A stretch of DNA of 64,000 nucleotides from Cephalopachus bancanus (GCA_027257055.1 JAPVLO010000322.1:1116001-1180000); one strand, 5' to 3'; positions 10,741 to 23,343 are shown, counted from the stretch's first letter. Notes: generated from the sequence alone by a model not told the origin. Translations and numbers: made by a program.

Positions 10741-11394
10741 AGCACTGCCAAGAGTGTTTGAGCACCCACAGTACATCAGTATTTGGATCTATGTCCTCTT
10801 GTCACATAGATTCAGACATGCTGCCTCTTGGAATGCCTGAACTCAGAAGAACAAAAGCCGGGTAGAGCCAACAACCCATGGACTTAGGAAGGAATTATTT
10901 TGCACACTGCAATATCCATGTAGATGGATTTAAGTTGCAAAACAGAATCTCTTATCTCTTCTGGTGACTCCGATAGTCAAAGAACTGTATTCCTTCCTCT
11001 CTGTGCCTTAGAGGAGTAATGACCAAGACAAGCAATTCCAAAGACTGCTGCCAAAGTCTGACACCCAGAAACTCTATCCATTTCTTTCACAGACACCATT
11101 TTCTGAAAGGGAAAGATGAAAAGAATGGTTTGAACAGATACCTCCCAGACTGCCATGGTAGCAAGCTTTGTTCCTGGCTTTCCACTTTGCAGTTCTGCAC
11201 CACCCCTCCTGTGCCTGTTGCTGTCTCTACCAGGGCACCCATGAACCAAGGGCTTCACTCTTGTTGGGATGGAATGCATGGAGAATTCTGTAGAGCTGTA
11301 CATTGCCAGCTTGATCCAAGAGACTTGCTCAAGATCACCAAACTTTTTTTCTCCTGAAACTAGTTTGAATTTGAGTTCTATTACCAAAAGAATC
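10741..11394. other. Unassigned stretch
   Basis: Open frames 10977-11492 (minus, 171 codons) and 11019-11357 (plus) overlap antiparallel and have no domain I recognise. 11269-11340 resembles an old MIR in reverse but is weak. Confidence 0.4.
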
Positions 11395-12029
11395 TTGATT
11401 AATGTAAATTTTTTAAACATAAACTTTTTGAAGTGTAATTTATGTACAATAAAACTCATCCTTTTAAGTATATATGTTATAAGTTTTGACAAGTGGATAC
11501 ACCTGTTTAACTATCACCTCAATGAAGATATAGATCTTTTTTATCCTCCCGCAGAGTCTCCTAGTATCCCTATGCCCAGCTGCTTCTCTGCAGCCATGTT
11601 CTGACTTCTATCACTAGATTCACTATAGATTAGTTTTGCCTGTTCTAGAATATCATGTAAATGGCATCATACAATATGTATCCCTTTTTATTTGTCATTT
11701 TTTGCTCAGCATAATTATTTTGAGATTCACTGGTGTAGTTAAAGGTATCAATATGTTCACTTTTATTGCAGTGCAGTATTCCATTATCTGGTTACAGCAC
11801 CATTTGCTTGTCCATTCAACTGTTGATGAACATCGGGGGAGGGGGCAATGATAAATACAAGTGTTATGAACATATGTGTACAAGTCTCTCTATGTGTATA
11901 TGGAAGTATGTATACACACGATTTCTTTTGGATAAATATGTAGGAGTGGAATTGCTGGGTTGTACACGTCTAGTTGTGTAAGAAACTGCCAAATTGTTTT
12001 CTAAAGTGGCTGTGCCATTTTATATTCTT
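11395..12029 (-). mobile_element. Old L1 LINE, 3' part, segment 1
   Basis: Reverse-strand L1 3' UTR and ORF2 end, e.g. 'aagtgtaatttatgtacaataaaa', 'ttctagaatatcatgtaaatgg', 'gtaggagtggaattgctgggt'. Interrupted by the Alu at 12030 and continued at 12340. Confidence 0.9.
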
Positions 12030-12324
12030 TTCTTTTTTTTTTTCTTTTTTGAGTTGGAGTCTCACTCTGTCGCCCAGACTGGAGTGCAGTAGCCGCTCCC
12101 GGCCACCGCCGCCTCGACCTGCTGGGCTCCGGCGATCCTTCCGCCTCAGCCTTCCGAGTAGCCGGAATTACAGGCATGCGCTATCATGCCCAGCTGATTT
12201 TTTTATTTATTGTAGAGATGAGGTCTCGCTGCCCAGGCAGGTCTCGAACCCGCGGGCTCAGGCAATCCACTCACCTCAGCCTCCCAAAGGGGCGGGATTA
12301 CAGGCTGAGCCACCGAGCCCGGCT
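12030..12324 (-). mobile_element. Young Alu SINE with perfect target-site duplication
   Basis: Full-length dimeric Alu flanked by a perfect 15-bp duplication 'ccattttatattctt' (12015-12029 and 12325-12339). Many CpGs are intact ('ccgctcccggccaccgccgcc'), so it is recent. Sequence differs from the human AluY/S I know. Confidence 0.96.
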
Positions 12325-12339
12325 CCATTTTATATTCTT

Positions 12340-13102
12340 ATCAACAGTGTATGAGAGTTCTAGTTCTTCCATATCCTTATAGTCTGATCTTGGAATCGTC
12401 TTCAGGTTTTAACCCTTTGGTGGGTATGTCATTGCAGTTTTAATTTTTTCTTATGACTAATGTTGTTGAACGTGTTTTTCTTGTGTTTGTTCGCCTTTGG
12501 TATACCTTCCTTTGTGACGTGTCTGTTCAGAGTTTGCTCATTTAAAAAATTTGAGTGATCTATCTTCCTTCTTACTAGTAGAGATGAGTTCTTTATGTAT
12601 GTATTCGGGATTCTTTATGTATGTTCCTTGACAGATATACATAGTGCAAATATTTTCTTCCAATCTGTGACTTGCCTTTTCACTTTCTTGGTTGTGTCTT
12701 TTAGAGAGCAGAAGTGCTTAATAAATTAAAAATTAATTTATTGTTTTCTTTCGAGATGAATGCTTTTTATTTTCCATAAAAAATCATTGCCTAACCCAGA
12801 ACTGCACATTTTTTCTATTATTTCTTCTAAATATTTTATAGTTTTATGTTTTGTGTTTAATATTTGTGTGTGGTGTGAGATAGGGATTGAGTTTACTTTT
12901 CATATGACTATCCAGTTGTTCTAGCCCTGTTTGTTTAGAACACTACCCCTTCTCCATTGAATTATGTTTGTGCCTGTGTTACTGAAAATCAATTGGCCAT
13001 GTATGTATTGACCTATTTTCGGACTCTCTAGTCTGTTCTATTGATCTATATGTTTATCCTTTACAAATATCATTCTGTCTTGATAACTATAGCATCATAG
13101 TA
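12340..13102 (-). mobile_element. Old L1 LINE, segment 2
   Basis: Continues the L1 of 11395-12029: 'atcaacagtgtatgagagtt', 'cctttgtgacgtgtctgttcag', 'gttctattgatctatatg'. Reverse-strand ORF2, interrupted at 13103. Confidence 0.88.
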
Positions 13103-13620
13103 CAATAGTTCCTCTTATCTGTGGTTTCACTTTCCATGATTTCAGGTTCTCGTGGTCAACTGCAGTCTGAAAATATTAAATGGAAGATTCTAGAAATAAG
13201 CAATTCACATGTTTGAAATTGCACGCTGTTCGGAGTATTATTATGAAATCTTGCCCTATCCTGCCTGGGATGTGAATCATTCCTTTTGTCCAGCGTATCT
13301 ATGCTGTGGAAACTACCTGTCACTTGTCACCTCTCTGTTATTTGTTCTACTCAGTATTACAGGGTTGTGTTCAGATAATCCTGGTTTTACTTAATAGTGA
13401 CCCCAAAACACAAGAGTAGTGTTGCTAGCATATTGCTATAATGATTCTATTTTATTATTAGTCATAGCTGTTAATCTCTTACTGTGCTTAATTTATAAAC
13501 TAAAATTAATCAAAGGTGTGCATGTATTAAAAAAATCATATATATAAGATTTGGTACTATCCAGAATCCACTGGGGGTCTTGGAGCATATTCCCTGCAGA
13601 TAAGGGGTGGGAGACTACTG
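13103..13620 (+). mobile_element. Tigger/MER2-like nonautonomous DNA transposon
   Basis: 518 bases between TA dinucleotides (13101-13102 and 13621-13622). Starts 'caatagttcctcttatctg' and ends with the matching inverse 'cccttatctgcaggga'-type terminus. 'gtgaatcattccttttgtcca' and 'gaaatcttgccctatcctgcc' match the Tigger1/MER2 family. It inserted into the surrounding L1, and no transposase remains. Confidence 0.85.
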
Positions 13621-13622
13621 TA

Positions 13623-14430
13623 TAAATCTTGAAATCAGGTAGTATAAATCCTCCAACATTGTTCTTTTTTCAGATTTATTTTGGCTATTCTAGATCCTTT
13701 ATATTTCTGTTTAGTTTTATAGTCAGTTTATCTATTTATTTAAAAAAAATCTCTCCAGTATTTTGGTTGGAGTTGCACTGAATTTATAGACTGATTTGAG
13801 AAGAATGAACAGCTGAACAATACTGAGTCTTCTAATCTATGAATATGATATAACTCTATTTAATTGATATTTAATTTCTCACAGTGATATTTGTAGTTTT
13901 CAGTGTAGAGGTATGAAAATCTTTTCTTAAATTTTTTCTAAGCATTTCATTTTAAAATTTGATACTATTGGAAATCATATCATTTAACATTTAAAATTTT
14001 CCTATTGTTTGTAGAATCTAGAAGTGCAACTGATTTTCTATATTGATCTTTTATTCTGTGATTTTGGTAACTTTATTTATCATGTTAGGTATTTTCTGGT
14101 AGATTCCTTTGAATTTTCTGCAATTTCATTGTTTGCAAGAAAGACCCTTTAATGTTTTCCTTTCTCATCTTTATGCTTTCTATTTAGAACCCCTCTTTTA
14201 TTTTTTCTTATTGTACTGGTCAGGATCTCCAATGCGATGTGCTATGAAAATGGTAAGAGTAGACATCCTTAACTTTTTCCTGATCTTAATAGAAGAGCAT
14301 TAAGTATGATTAGCTGCAGTTTTTGTGTGTGTTTGTTTTCATAGATGCCCTTTATCAGGTTTAGGAATTTCCTTATATTCTACTGGGAGATTCTTTTTCG
14401 GTTATAAGTTTTTGCAGTTACAACCCCACA
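13623..14430 (-). mobile_element. Old L1 LINE, segment 3
   Basis: Resumes ORF2 from the other side of the Tigger element: 'aatcttgaaatcaggtag', 'tttattttggctattctagatcc', 'tagatgccctttatcaggttt'. AT-rich, many stops. Confidence 0.85.
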
Positions 14431-14509
14431 TTTGTATTCATTTAGGTACTTTCTGTATGTTAAAATTAAATATTATACCAAGAGAAGTTTTGGAGGGAAA
14501 AGGTGAAAA
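14431..14509. other. L1 junction
   Basis: Transition between minus-strand and plus-strand L1 sequence; assignment unclear. Confidence 0.3.
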
Positions 14510-15050
14510 ATATAAAAATTAGAACTTCATGATTACTGAAAGAAAATACTGGGTAAATATCTTCATATCTTTTATAATTTAGCAGTGTAGAAATCCTCTC
14601 TAAGCATGACCCCAAAAGCAGAAACTATAAAGAAAAAATTATTAGATTAGACTACACAAAAGTTACAAACTGCTATTTTAAATAAGTCATAGGCAAATAT
14701 AGAAGATTATCTATCACCTGATTAAAAATGTATGCAACAAATATTACAGATAAAAGGTTGTTATTTTAACATATAGAGTTCATATACATCAATAGGAAAA
14801 ATTAGAACAATTTTTTAAATGACAAAAGGCAGAAACAAGTAATTTACAAAAGAAATACAAATATCCTACAAAAGTATGAAAATATGCTCAGTATTGCAAC
14901 AGTATTAAAGCAAATACAAATTAAGCAATAACAAATATTATTTGGCAGATTGGCAGAGCTTAACAAAGTTGATAATATCGCTATAAAGGAAGACGTAAAA
15001 AACTTTCCTATTGGCGAGAGAGCATTGGTATGACATCAGTGGAGAATATT
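14510..15050 (+). mobile_element. Old L1 LINE, ORF2 3' part
   Basis: 'attagattagactacacaaaagttac', 'gcaacaaatattacagataaaagg' and 'caaatacaaattaagcaata' match the C-terminal ORF2 segment of old L1M elements. Split by the Alu at 15051. Confidence 0.82.
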
Positions 15051-15322
15051 CGTTTTTTCCTTGAGTTGGAGTCTCACTCTTTCCCAGGTTGGAGTGCAGT
15101 GGCATGCTCACAGTCACTGCAGCCTTGACCTGCTGGGCTCAGGTGATCCTTCAGTCTCAGCCTTCCAAGTAGCTGGAACTACAGGCACATGCCACCATGG
15201 CCGGCTAATTTTTTTTTAATTGTAGAGAAGAGGCTGGTCTTGAACCTGTGTCCTCAGGCAATCCTCTCACCTTGGCCTCCCAAAGTGGTGGGATTATAGG
15301 CGTGAGGCACCATACCTGGCTG
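15051..15322 (-). mobile_element. Alu SINE
   Basis: Dimeric Alu from a short T-run to 'aggcaccatacctggct'. The flanking 'gaatattcgtt' and 'gatatttgtt' look like a decayed target-site duplication. Confidence 0.92.
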
Positions 15323-15870
15323 ATATTTGTTAATAGTTATCAAAAGCCTTAAAAAATGTGCACATTCTTGACTTTGCAATTTCAGTTCCAGGAATTTTCT
15401 CTAAAGCAATAATTGAACAAATTTAAAAAATTCATACATAAGAATGTGATAGGTAATATCAAATTTTGGATACAATGTAGATATCGATTAGTTGGGACCT
15501 GATTAAGTAGGTAAATTATGCTGTAGTCATTCAATGGAATACTATGAAACCACTTAAATGAAGTATGTGGATCTATATTTACTGAAATGAAAATATATCC
15601 CTTGGTAAAATAAAGATATTATGTATACAGCTAGATCCCACTTTTTGTATAAAATAGAATGTGTATAAATGTGCCTAACACAATAATTGGCACATAGTAC
15701 ACATTCAGTAAATATTGACTAATTGTATAGTTTTTTTTAAAAAGGCTAAATGTGTTTATATAAAAAATGTTAACAGTGATTACCTGTGGATAGAGGGAGT
15801 TCAGGAGATTTTTTACCTTCTCAGTTCATTTCTGTATAGTCTGAATTGAAAATATTTTGAAAATATTTTA
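15323..15870 (+). mobile_element. Old L1 LINE, 3' end
   Basis: Continuation past the Alu: 'aatggaatactatgaaaccac', 'atgtatacagctagatcccac' and 'gtgattacctgtggatagagg', typical of the L1M 3' end. The 'ggcacatagtacacattcagtaaat' patch also resembles L2/MIR tails. Confidence 0.8.
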
Positions 15871-15884
15871 AAATTAAATTTAGT

Positions 15885-16030
15885 TTTTGAAAGTTTAATT
15901 GATGCATAATAATCGTACAAATTTGTGGGGTGCATGTGATATTTTGATGCATTATATAATGTGTAGTGATCAAATAGGGTAGATGGGATATCCATCATGA
16001 AAAATTTTTGATAAGCATGTGTTACTTTTA
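15885..16030. mobile_element. L1 3' UTR fragment
   Basis: 'atttgtggggtgcatgtgatattttgatgca' layout, then 'gtagtgatcaaatagggtag', is a known mammalian L1 3' UTR motif. Confidence 0.75.
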
Positions 16031-17089
16031 TAATCAGAAATGACAGTAGGTCTATTTGTTTTCTAAAATAATAAAAAGAATCAATAGGACTTGATGATGG
16101 ATTGCAAACGAGGCATGAAGGAAATGAGGTGTTCAGGATGCTGGTCTGTATTTCAGCTTGGGTGACAGTTTTTAAGTTTCTGTCTCCATTCAAGACAGAG
16201 AAACAGGAGGAAGAGGAGTGCCAGGTGTGTGTATGTTTGTGTTGGTTGTTAAATTTTCCTGTTACATTTGGGGTCCCAACAGGGTACCCAGTTGAAAACG
16301 TGGGTCTGGAACTCCAAGAAAGAGGCTAGGTTACAAACCGATTACTATTAACAAGTCGCAAGTCAAAGTGTGCAAGTGAATGCAGCTGCCCCGCAGAGAG
16401 GACTGTGTGAGGAAAGGGTGAGGAGCAAGTCCTGCTGAGCACGCCACCTTCAGAGGGATGGAAAGTTTCCTGGAAAGGAACCAGAGGAGCAGTCGGAAGT
16501 TGGGAAGAAGCAGCAGCAGAGAGTGGTGTCCTAAAAAGAATGGAGACAATGCAGCCTAGAGGTCAAGCTGTGTGTGGAGTGGAAAGGGCCAAGGGGATTC
16601 GTGGGACATCTATGACCTTGGTGGGAATGGTCTCACTGGAATGCTGGGTACCGAGTCAGAATGAAATAGACTGAGGGTTGAATGCAATGTGAGTTGGTCG
16701 GAGCAGTGAGTGTGTTCAGTTCCTAGGAGTCACGTGGGAGGAGTTAAGAAAATAATGAGGGTGATAGCTGGAGGGAGATGCAAGGCTAAGGAAGATTTTT
16801 TTTTTTTTTTACTAGAATGGAAGTGTTCAATCACGTTCATGGGCTGAGGGAAGGAGTCAGCTAAAAGGGGGCTGTCGAAGACAATGGAGGGGGGAGAATG
16901 GCCCCAGAGAGGGTCAGAACTGGTAGGGAGGATCAAGATCCATGGCACCATGAGAAGGATTCATCCTAGAGGAGTTGACCCTCTTTCACTGTAATGAGGA
17001 GAAGGAAGAGAGGGGATGGATTTGGTGACAGCTGTATGGTGGAGGTCCATAATTAGAGATGGTTCACGCTTCATTTTCATGCTTGATGT
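16031..17089. other. Unassigned stretch
   Basis: Purine-rich noncoding sequence with a poly-T run at 16796-16810. No gene or repeat recognised. Confidence 0.4.
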
Positions 17090-17990
17090 TTCATCATCTC
17101 ACAACCAGAAAGACCAGAGTTTTAAGGTTCCCGCTTGATGAAGTTGGCTTGACGCAAAGCAATAATGAAAGTTGCCAATGGAGAATGTGGCAGGAATCAG
17201 CCCAGATGTCAAATTCACTCAGCCCCTATGTGCAAATAGATAATTACAAGGCATCTCTACCGGTCGAATGGATCAAGATTCTCCTCGTGCGTAAGCCAGC
17301 ACATGTTTAAGATTTCCAGAATACAGATTTCCGAAATAATGATTCTAATAAACAGTGGTTATCTTAACTTTATTTTCAGGCCATAAAACACATCCTTTGA
17401 TAAATTATTTTGCCGTCTATCCCCAAGTGTACCTCTCCATGCAAGCCTCCCCTCCCCCGGCCAGCAGCCGCACGAACAGCAGCTCCATATATTATTCATT
17501 CCAATCAAATAAGACACAGTGGTGCCTCAGTAAACTTGCTTTTCATATCAGAATTGCTCTTATTGAGTAATACACACTGCAGACCCCAGCTTCCAGCACC
17601 AGGCCTGAAATGAGCAATTCTCTCATTGTAATAATGTGCCTCTGTCATCTCCTTATTATCAGCATGATAAAAGATGAAATATTCACAGATGCTGCCCTCC
17701 TAACCTGATCACAGCTTGATATTTGAGCTTTGGAAATGAGTTTTATAAGCTTTAATATACTCCTTGGCGGAGTGACCCCTGAAATTAAACATTATTACAG
17801 AGCGGATATTTAAAAAGCTGGGGCCGCAAATTACATCAAAATGAAAATATTAAGGAGTATTACGAATATACCAAGTGGGAGCTCACAGCTCTGGAAGCTG
17901 TGAATGCCGGAGAACTCCACACGCGGGTGTCAAAAACATCAGAAAAAATAATAACAGCAGAGACACCTTGACTTCGGTTATTTTATACTT
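17090..17990. promoter_or_regulatory. Candidate conserved noncoding element (long)
   Basis: About 900 bases free of interspersed repeats and simple repeats. Isolated CpGs survive in AT-rich context ('ggcggagtgac', 'gggccgcaaatta', 'cacacgcgggtg'). TAATTA lies at 17241-17246, with many ATTA/TGATAAA cores. Short open frames (17059-17310, 17355-17570, 17410-17613) have no domain. It looks like the core of an enhancer or ultraconserved island; conservation itself was not tested. Confidence 0.5.
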
Positions 17991-18450
17991 AGGACTAAAC
18001 GAAATTATTTGAATGGATTTTTTTTCCTCCTGTAGGCTAGCTTTCCAGGAGGAAAAAAAAAGTCCATTATTCTCAACTTTAGGTTCCTAATACATTTCAC
18101 ACTTGGTTTAAAGGGGCACATTTCCTTTTTTTTTTTTTCCTGCTGCATGGATAAATAAAAGAAATACCTAAATATAATGAAACCAAAGACCATGCTAAGA
18201 AAAAAAGTGAGCAAACACGACTAGAAAGAGCCCCTGGATTCAATTTCCCCCACGACTGGCACTCTGATGGACAGGCTCCCAGCGGCATCAGGGCTGCTGG
18301 GAACCAGGAGGGAGAGAAAGGGGTCGTCAGTCTGCCACAGAGCTGTGGCAGCTTCCAGATGGGACCTGGGGATACTCTGAAGCACAGTGCTATCTGCTTG
18401 AGCCTCACACGGGATTTTTGTTTGCTTGATGGTGGGGGTTGGGTAAATGA
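17991..18450. other. Flank of the candidate conserved element
   Basis: Still repeat-free, with a T-run at 18126-18139; more GC-rich after 18220. May belong to the same constrained block. Confidence 0.35.
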
Positions 18451-18486
18451 TGCTAACCAGTGATGGCTAGTTTCATGCCTGACTCT

Positions 18487-18605
18487 TCTGCTGGATGGAA
18501 AGCTTCATGAGGGCAGGACTGTGCCTGGCTTGTTCCTAGCATTAACTCCAGGACTCAAATAGGTGGCCCTTCCATATTTATTACATGAATGAATGAATGA
18601 ATGCA
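18487..18605 (+). mobile_element. L2 LINE 3' end
   Basis: 'ggaaagcttcatgagggcagg' through 'tattacatgaatgaatgaatgaatg' is the L2 3' terminus with its (TGAA)n tail. Confidence 0.8.
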
Positions 18606-19130
18606 AAAGAACAGATGTCTTTCCAGTTCTTGGCCTCCATGGATGTGCAGAGAACACACAAGGAATCTTTCCAAGGGTCTCATCTTTGAGTATTTACCCA
18701 AGGCTGTAAAACCAATTCGCAAATTATACTTGGAGGCTATTCCAAATACGTTGTTTTGACGCATTATCCACATTTTGCTATCTGCTTGACATTGAAAGCT
18801 CCTTTTTCTGGTTGTTGCTTTTTTATATTCATGTTTCTGAGACTCAGTTTTTTTAGCTACAAAATTGGGACACTAACACTCAGCTTGCTTGTTGGAATGA
18901 GTGAACACATATAAAACAATGTCAGTTCTCTTCCCCTCTACTTCTTTTTACGGCTCTGAGATGGTGCAGATGTATTGATCAATTCAAAGTAATATTTTTT
19001 TCTTTACAAGAAACAAATAAAAATCTTTTATTTCAGTGGCAGATCACTGTTTTTTATGTACCAAGATTTTCTATTACAAATTTCAAATGTATTTGTGTGG
19101 TGGGGAAAGAAAAAGAAATCCATAGCATAC
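18606..19130. other. Mostly unassigned; weak MIR-like patch
   Basis: 18838-18925 ('gagactcagtttttttagctac', 'aattgggacac') may be a MIR; the rest is unassigned. Confidence 0.4.
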
Positions 19131-19135
19131 GAGAT

Positions 19136-19290
19136 AAAAGCATGGATTTTGGAATTGCTAGACTGGGATTTGAGTCCTGACTGTGTCTGTTTCCAGCTGT
19201 GAGACCTTGGGCAAGTTACTTAACCTCTCTGAGGCTCAGTTTTCTTATTTGTAAAATGGGTATAATGGTTATACTTACCCCATTTGCCAG
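19136..19290 (+). mobile_element. MIR SINE
   Basis: Very clear MIR: 'agctgtgagaccttgggcaag', then 'acttaacctctctgaggctcag' and 'tgtaaaatgggtataatggtt'. Confidence 0.93.
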
Positions 19291-19369
19291 ATTCATGCCA
19301 AGATATATATTTTTAAAAATTAAATAGGAAGTATAAAAATTAGGAGAGAAGAAAAAATTATTGTTATTT

Positions 19370-20505
19370 ACAAATCTATGTTTGTGTGGAAAACCCACAA
19401 GAAACTATAGATTAATCATTAGAAGAAAAATATGACATTAGCAGGGTTGCTGGATACAAAATCAATATACAAAAGTCAGTTCGATTTTTATACACCAGTA
19501 GTAATCAGTTGTAAATTTAAATTTAAAATAAACCATTCACATTAGCAAATATAAAAGTATGTATGCATAAATGTAACATAAATGATGAAAGTTTTTTTAT
19601 GGAGAAATTATAAAATTTTATTGAAATTACATTACATTAAGACATAGATAATTAGATATATAGTGTTCTTGGACAAAATACCCTATATTATAAAGATATA
19701 CGTGTCTCAAACTATTCTTTTGATTCAATGTAATTCCAATTAGGTTTACAACAAGGTTGGAACTTGAGTTTTTAACATTTATATAGTATAACAAAGGGTC
19801 AAGATCTTCTTAAAAGAGAAGAATAAGCTGGAGAAATTTTTCTTCACCAGATAGCAAGATTTATCATAAAGCTATAGTTACTAAGATGGTGATGGATGAA
19901 TAAAACAATAGAACAGAAAAGAGAGTCCAGAAACAAATCATGCATACCTGGAAACCCGATGCTTGATGGACTGGGAGCTGCAGATTGGTGGGGGAAAGAA
20001 TGGAATATTCAGTTGATAGTGCTGGGAAAGCTGATTATTCTTACTGAAGAAAAAAAAAGGAATTTGGCTCCGACCTCACAATCTACACAAAGATAAATTT
20101 TATGTGGAACAATTTAAAAGAGACAAATTAGAAAACTTTTAGGACACAATATATGAGCACATCTCATAACCCTGAGGTCATAAAACATGAACTCTATAAA
20201 GAAAAAAATCTAGTCAATTTGAATATATTGGAATTAAGAACTTGTTGCTCACAAGACAACATGGAGTGAAAAGACAAGTCACCCTGGGAGGAGATATTGG
20301 CAACATTTATAACCAACAAAGGATTAATATTGAGAATATATAAAGAGTGATTGCAAATGTGTGAGAACAATATATTTGTAATAGAATAGTGGGCAAAAGA
20401 CATTTTCAAGTATTTTCCAGAAGAGGTATGCAAATGGGGAATAAACATAAAAAAGATGCTCAACTTCATTGATAATCAGGAAGTTAAAAATTAAAGGCAC
20501 AGTGA
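19370..20505 (+). mobile_element. Old L1 LINE, ORF2 segment
   Basis: Contains 'gcagggttgctggatacaaaatcaatata'-type text, 'gataccatag'-less reverse-transcriptase tail phrases, 'ggaattaagaacttgttgctcac' and 'ggcaaaagacattttcaag'. Many stops. Ends at the Alu at 20506. Confidence 0.82.
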
Positions 20506-20790
20506 GGCTGGGTGAGGTGACTCATGCTTATAATCCCAGCACTTTGGGAGGTTGAGGTGAGAGGATTGCCTAAGCCCATGGGTTTGAAACCAGCCTGGGC
20601 AACTTGGCAAGACTTCCTCTCTACAATAAATAAAAATATTAGCCAGGCATGGTGGTGTGTGCCTGTAGTTCCGGCTACTTGAAAGGCTGAGGCGGAAGGA
20701 TCACCTGAGCCCAGCAGGTCGAGACTGCAGTGGCTGTGCGTGCCACTGCACTCCAGCCTGGGCGACAGAATGAGATTCCAACTAAAAAAG
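20506..20790 (+). mobile_element. Alu SINE
   Basis: 'ggctgggtgaggtgactcatg' to 'gacagaatgagattccaacta' with a short A-rich tail. Right arm has the 'gcccagcaggtcgaga' variant typical of this window. Confidence 0.95.
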
Positions 20791-20834
20791 AAATTAACCA
20801 AATACATACATATACGTATGTATATTTATACACA

Positions 20835-21026
20835 CACACATATTCATTTTTACTTCTGTATAGCCTTTCAGTGTATAAGTTAACACAATTTCTTTACTGC
20901 CTTTTGACTGTCAGTTATCTTTGCTATTATAGAAAAGGATGCTCTGAACATTTTGTACATGGATTCTAGTCTATACCTACAAGAGACTCCTTAGGGTATA
21001 CTCTGGGAATGGAAATGTTGGGTCAT

Positions 21027-21077
<51 letters not shown>

Positions 21078-21235
21078 AAATTTGTAGGCAATTCCAAAAA
21101 GTTTTCCAAAGTAGTTGTACAAATTTACACTCCCAGTAGTAGTAGATGAGAGTTTCTGTTACTCCACATCCCTACCAACACTTGGTATTACCATCTTTTT
21201 CAATCTGATGGACATGTAATGGCATCTCACTGTGG
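20835..21235 (-). mobile_element. Old L1 LINE fragment
   Basis: 'gatgctctgaacattttgtacatgg', 'ggaatggaaatgttgggtcata', 'ttacactcccagtagtag' are reverse-strand ORF2 3' sequence. Holds the (TG)n at 21031. Confidence 0.8.
21031..21074. repeat. (TG)22 microsatellite
   Basis: Forty-four uninterrupted bases of TG inside the L1 fragment; likely polymorphic and Z-DNA prone. Confidence 0.98.
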
Positions 21236-21375
21236 CACACACTGCAGGTGTGTGCCACAACACCCAGCTAATTTTTTGATTTTCTTGCAGAGACAAGGTC
21301 TTGCTAGGCTGGTCTCGAACTCTTCAGCCTCCCAAAGTGCTGGGATTACAGGTGTGAGCCACGGCACCCAGCCAA
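21236..21375 (-). mobile_element. Partial Alu (monomer-length)
   Basis: 'ctgcaggtgtgtgccacaacacccagctaa' to 'gagccacggcacccagcc'; only one arm is present. Confidence 0.85.
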
Positions 21376-21750
21376 CTACAATATATATTAACTAGGATGA
21401 ATTTACCAACCAATAGTTATAGAAGAATATCTATAGTATAGAAAATTCATTGACAGGTAAATAAAATTCTATTTTGTTTGGGGATCAATACATAAAAGGT
21501 GAAACTATAGAGAAAGTCTAAGAAATGATTAAAATGGAACTGAGGGTAGTGGTTACCTTATGGTGGGGTGAGGCTGATGGAAAAAAGCCTAAGACAGGGA
21601 AGGTGTATGTAGGAGGGCTTTGGAGATACCGCTAGTATTCTATTTCTCAACCAGTGTTGTGGGTACATGGACTTTCATTTCATAACTGTTCTTCAGAAAG
21701 TACATAAATGCTTTAAACCCTCTTTTGTATATGTTTTATGATAAAAAACA
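21376..21750 (+). mobile_element. Old L1 3' UTR
   Basis: 'gagggtagtggttaccttatgg', 'gggtacatggactttcatttc' and 'ttgtatatgttttatgataaaa' are typical of L1M 3' ends. Confidence 0.65.
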
Positions 21751-21914
21751 AAGAAACAAGCTTAGAGATGGGAAGCAATGTGCCCATAGTAAGGAGCAGA
21801 CAAGGATATAGATCATGGTCTTTGGGCTAGTGTCCTGTTCTGAAGCATGGACGATAACCCTCAGCCTTCTGCTGTCTGTGGCTCTCTCTGTCCATTTCAC
21901 CCACGTGCTCATGA

Positions 21915-22286
<372 letters not shown>

Positions 22287-22479
22287 AGGCCACATTTCTA
22301 ATAGGACTGTGTATTTACCTGCAATCTTTCTGTAGGAGATGACATTGAAACACAAATACCAGATGTGCCAATCATCAACAGAAGGGTCAGTTTGCATTTG
22401 CCAAATGCTAGAAAAGAGTTGCCAGAAAAGCTGAAATTAGAAAGGACTGTGGGGATAACAATGTTCAAGCTCCTCATTT

Positions 22480-22570
22480 TCTTTTTTTGAGAGCTAGAAA
22501 CTTACCTGAGGCCACAGAGCCAAATAGTGGTGAAGCTGGAACTAGATCATCCAACTCCTAAGCTTCCTGG
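22480..22570 (-). mobile_element. MIR SINE fragment
   Basis: 'agaaacttacctgaggccacag', then 'ggtgaagctggaactagatc', is reverse MIR. Confidence 0.65.
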
Positions 22571-23150
22571 GATACTGCTTCCCATGCCCAGGGACAGCAA
22601 TGACATTCTGCTGTTCTTAGGCTCCTTAGAGCCTTCAGAATCCTGAAGAGCAAATAGGATGCTACATATCGGTTCCCATTTTTATGATCTCTGTGTTGCA
22701 ATAACATAAAGAATCTTCTTGATCATCAGAGAAACATCCTAGAATGTTCTGAATCATTTAGGGGTTAACTGCATTCTCAAATCTGGAATCTAGGGTATTC
22801 CAAAATCTTGACTAATAAAGGTGTTCACTGATTCAACAAATATTTGCTCTTGCCTATCCAATGCAAAGAAAGGTGACTCACCTGCGTTCGCATAGCTGGC
22901 AGGTGGCATAGGAACCCAGAACAATATCTGACTCCGAGGCCCATCAGTCTATTCTAGGGTCATTAGATTGCTCAGACCTGCTGGAGGAGCACTATGAGCT
23001 GCCCTACCCCATCCCCAGCTCCCCTGACTAGCCCCAAAGCTCAGAGGAAAGGGCCATGTTTACAGAATCAGGGCCAGCCACGTAACTGGTAGGGCTCAGA
23101 GCAAACTGAAGATGTGAAGACCCTGGTTAAAAAATCAGTAAGCCAGCTCG
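22571..23150. other. Unassigned stretch
   Basis: No recognisable gene or repeat. Confidence 0.4.
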
Positions 23151-23343
23151 GGCAGTATAGCGAGACCCCATCTCTATAAAAATAGAAAATTAGCTGGGCC
23201 AGGTAAGTGCAAGTCTGTAATCTCAGCTATTTTGGAGGCTGAGGTGAAAGATTGCTTGAACCCAGGAATTCAGGGCTGCAGTGATTGTGCCACTACACTC
23301 TAGCCTGCGTGACAGAGCGAGACCTCACCTCAAAAAAAAAAAA
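23151..23343 (+). mobile_element. 5'-truncated Alu SINE
   Basis: Begins inside the left arm ('gggcagtatagcgagacccc') and ends in A11 at about 23333-23343. Confidence 0.92.

Noticed and set aside
10977..11492. 171-codon minus open frame
   Set aside because: No domain, overlaps an opposing frame, and its start side runs into L1 sequence.
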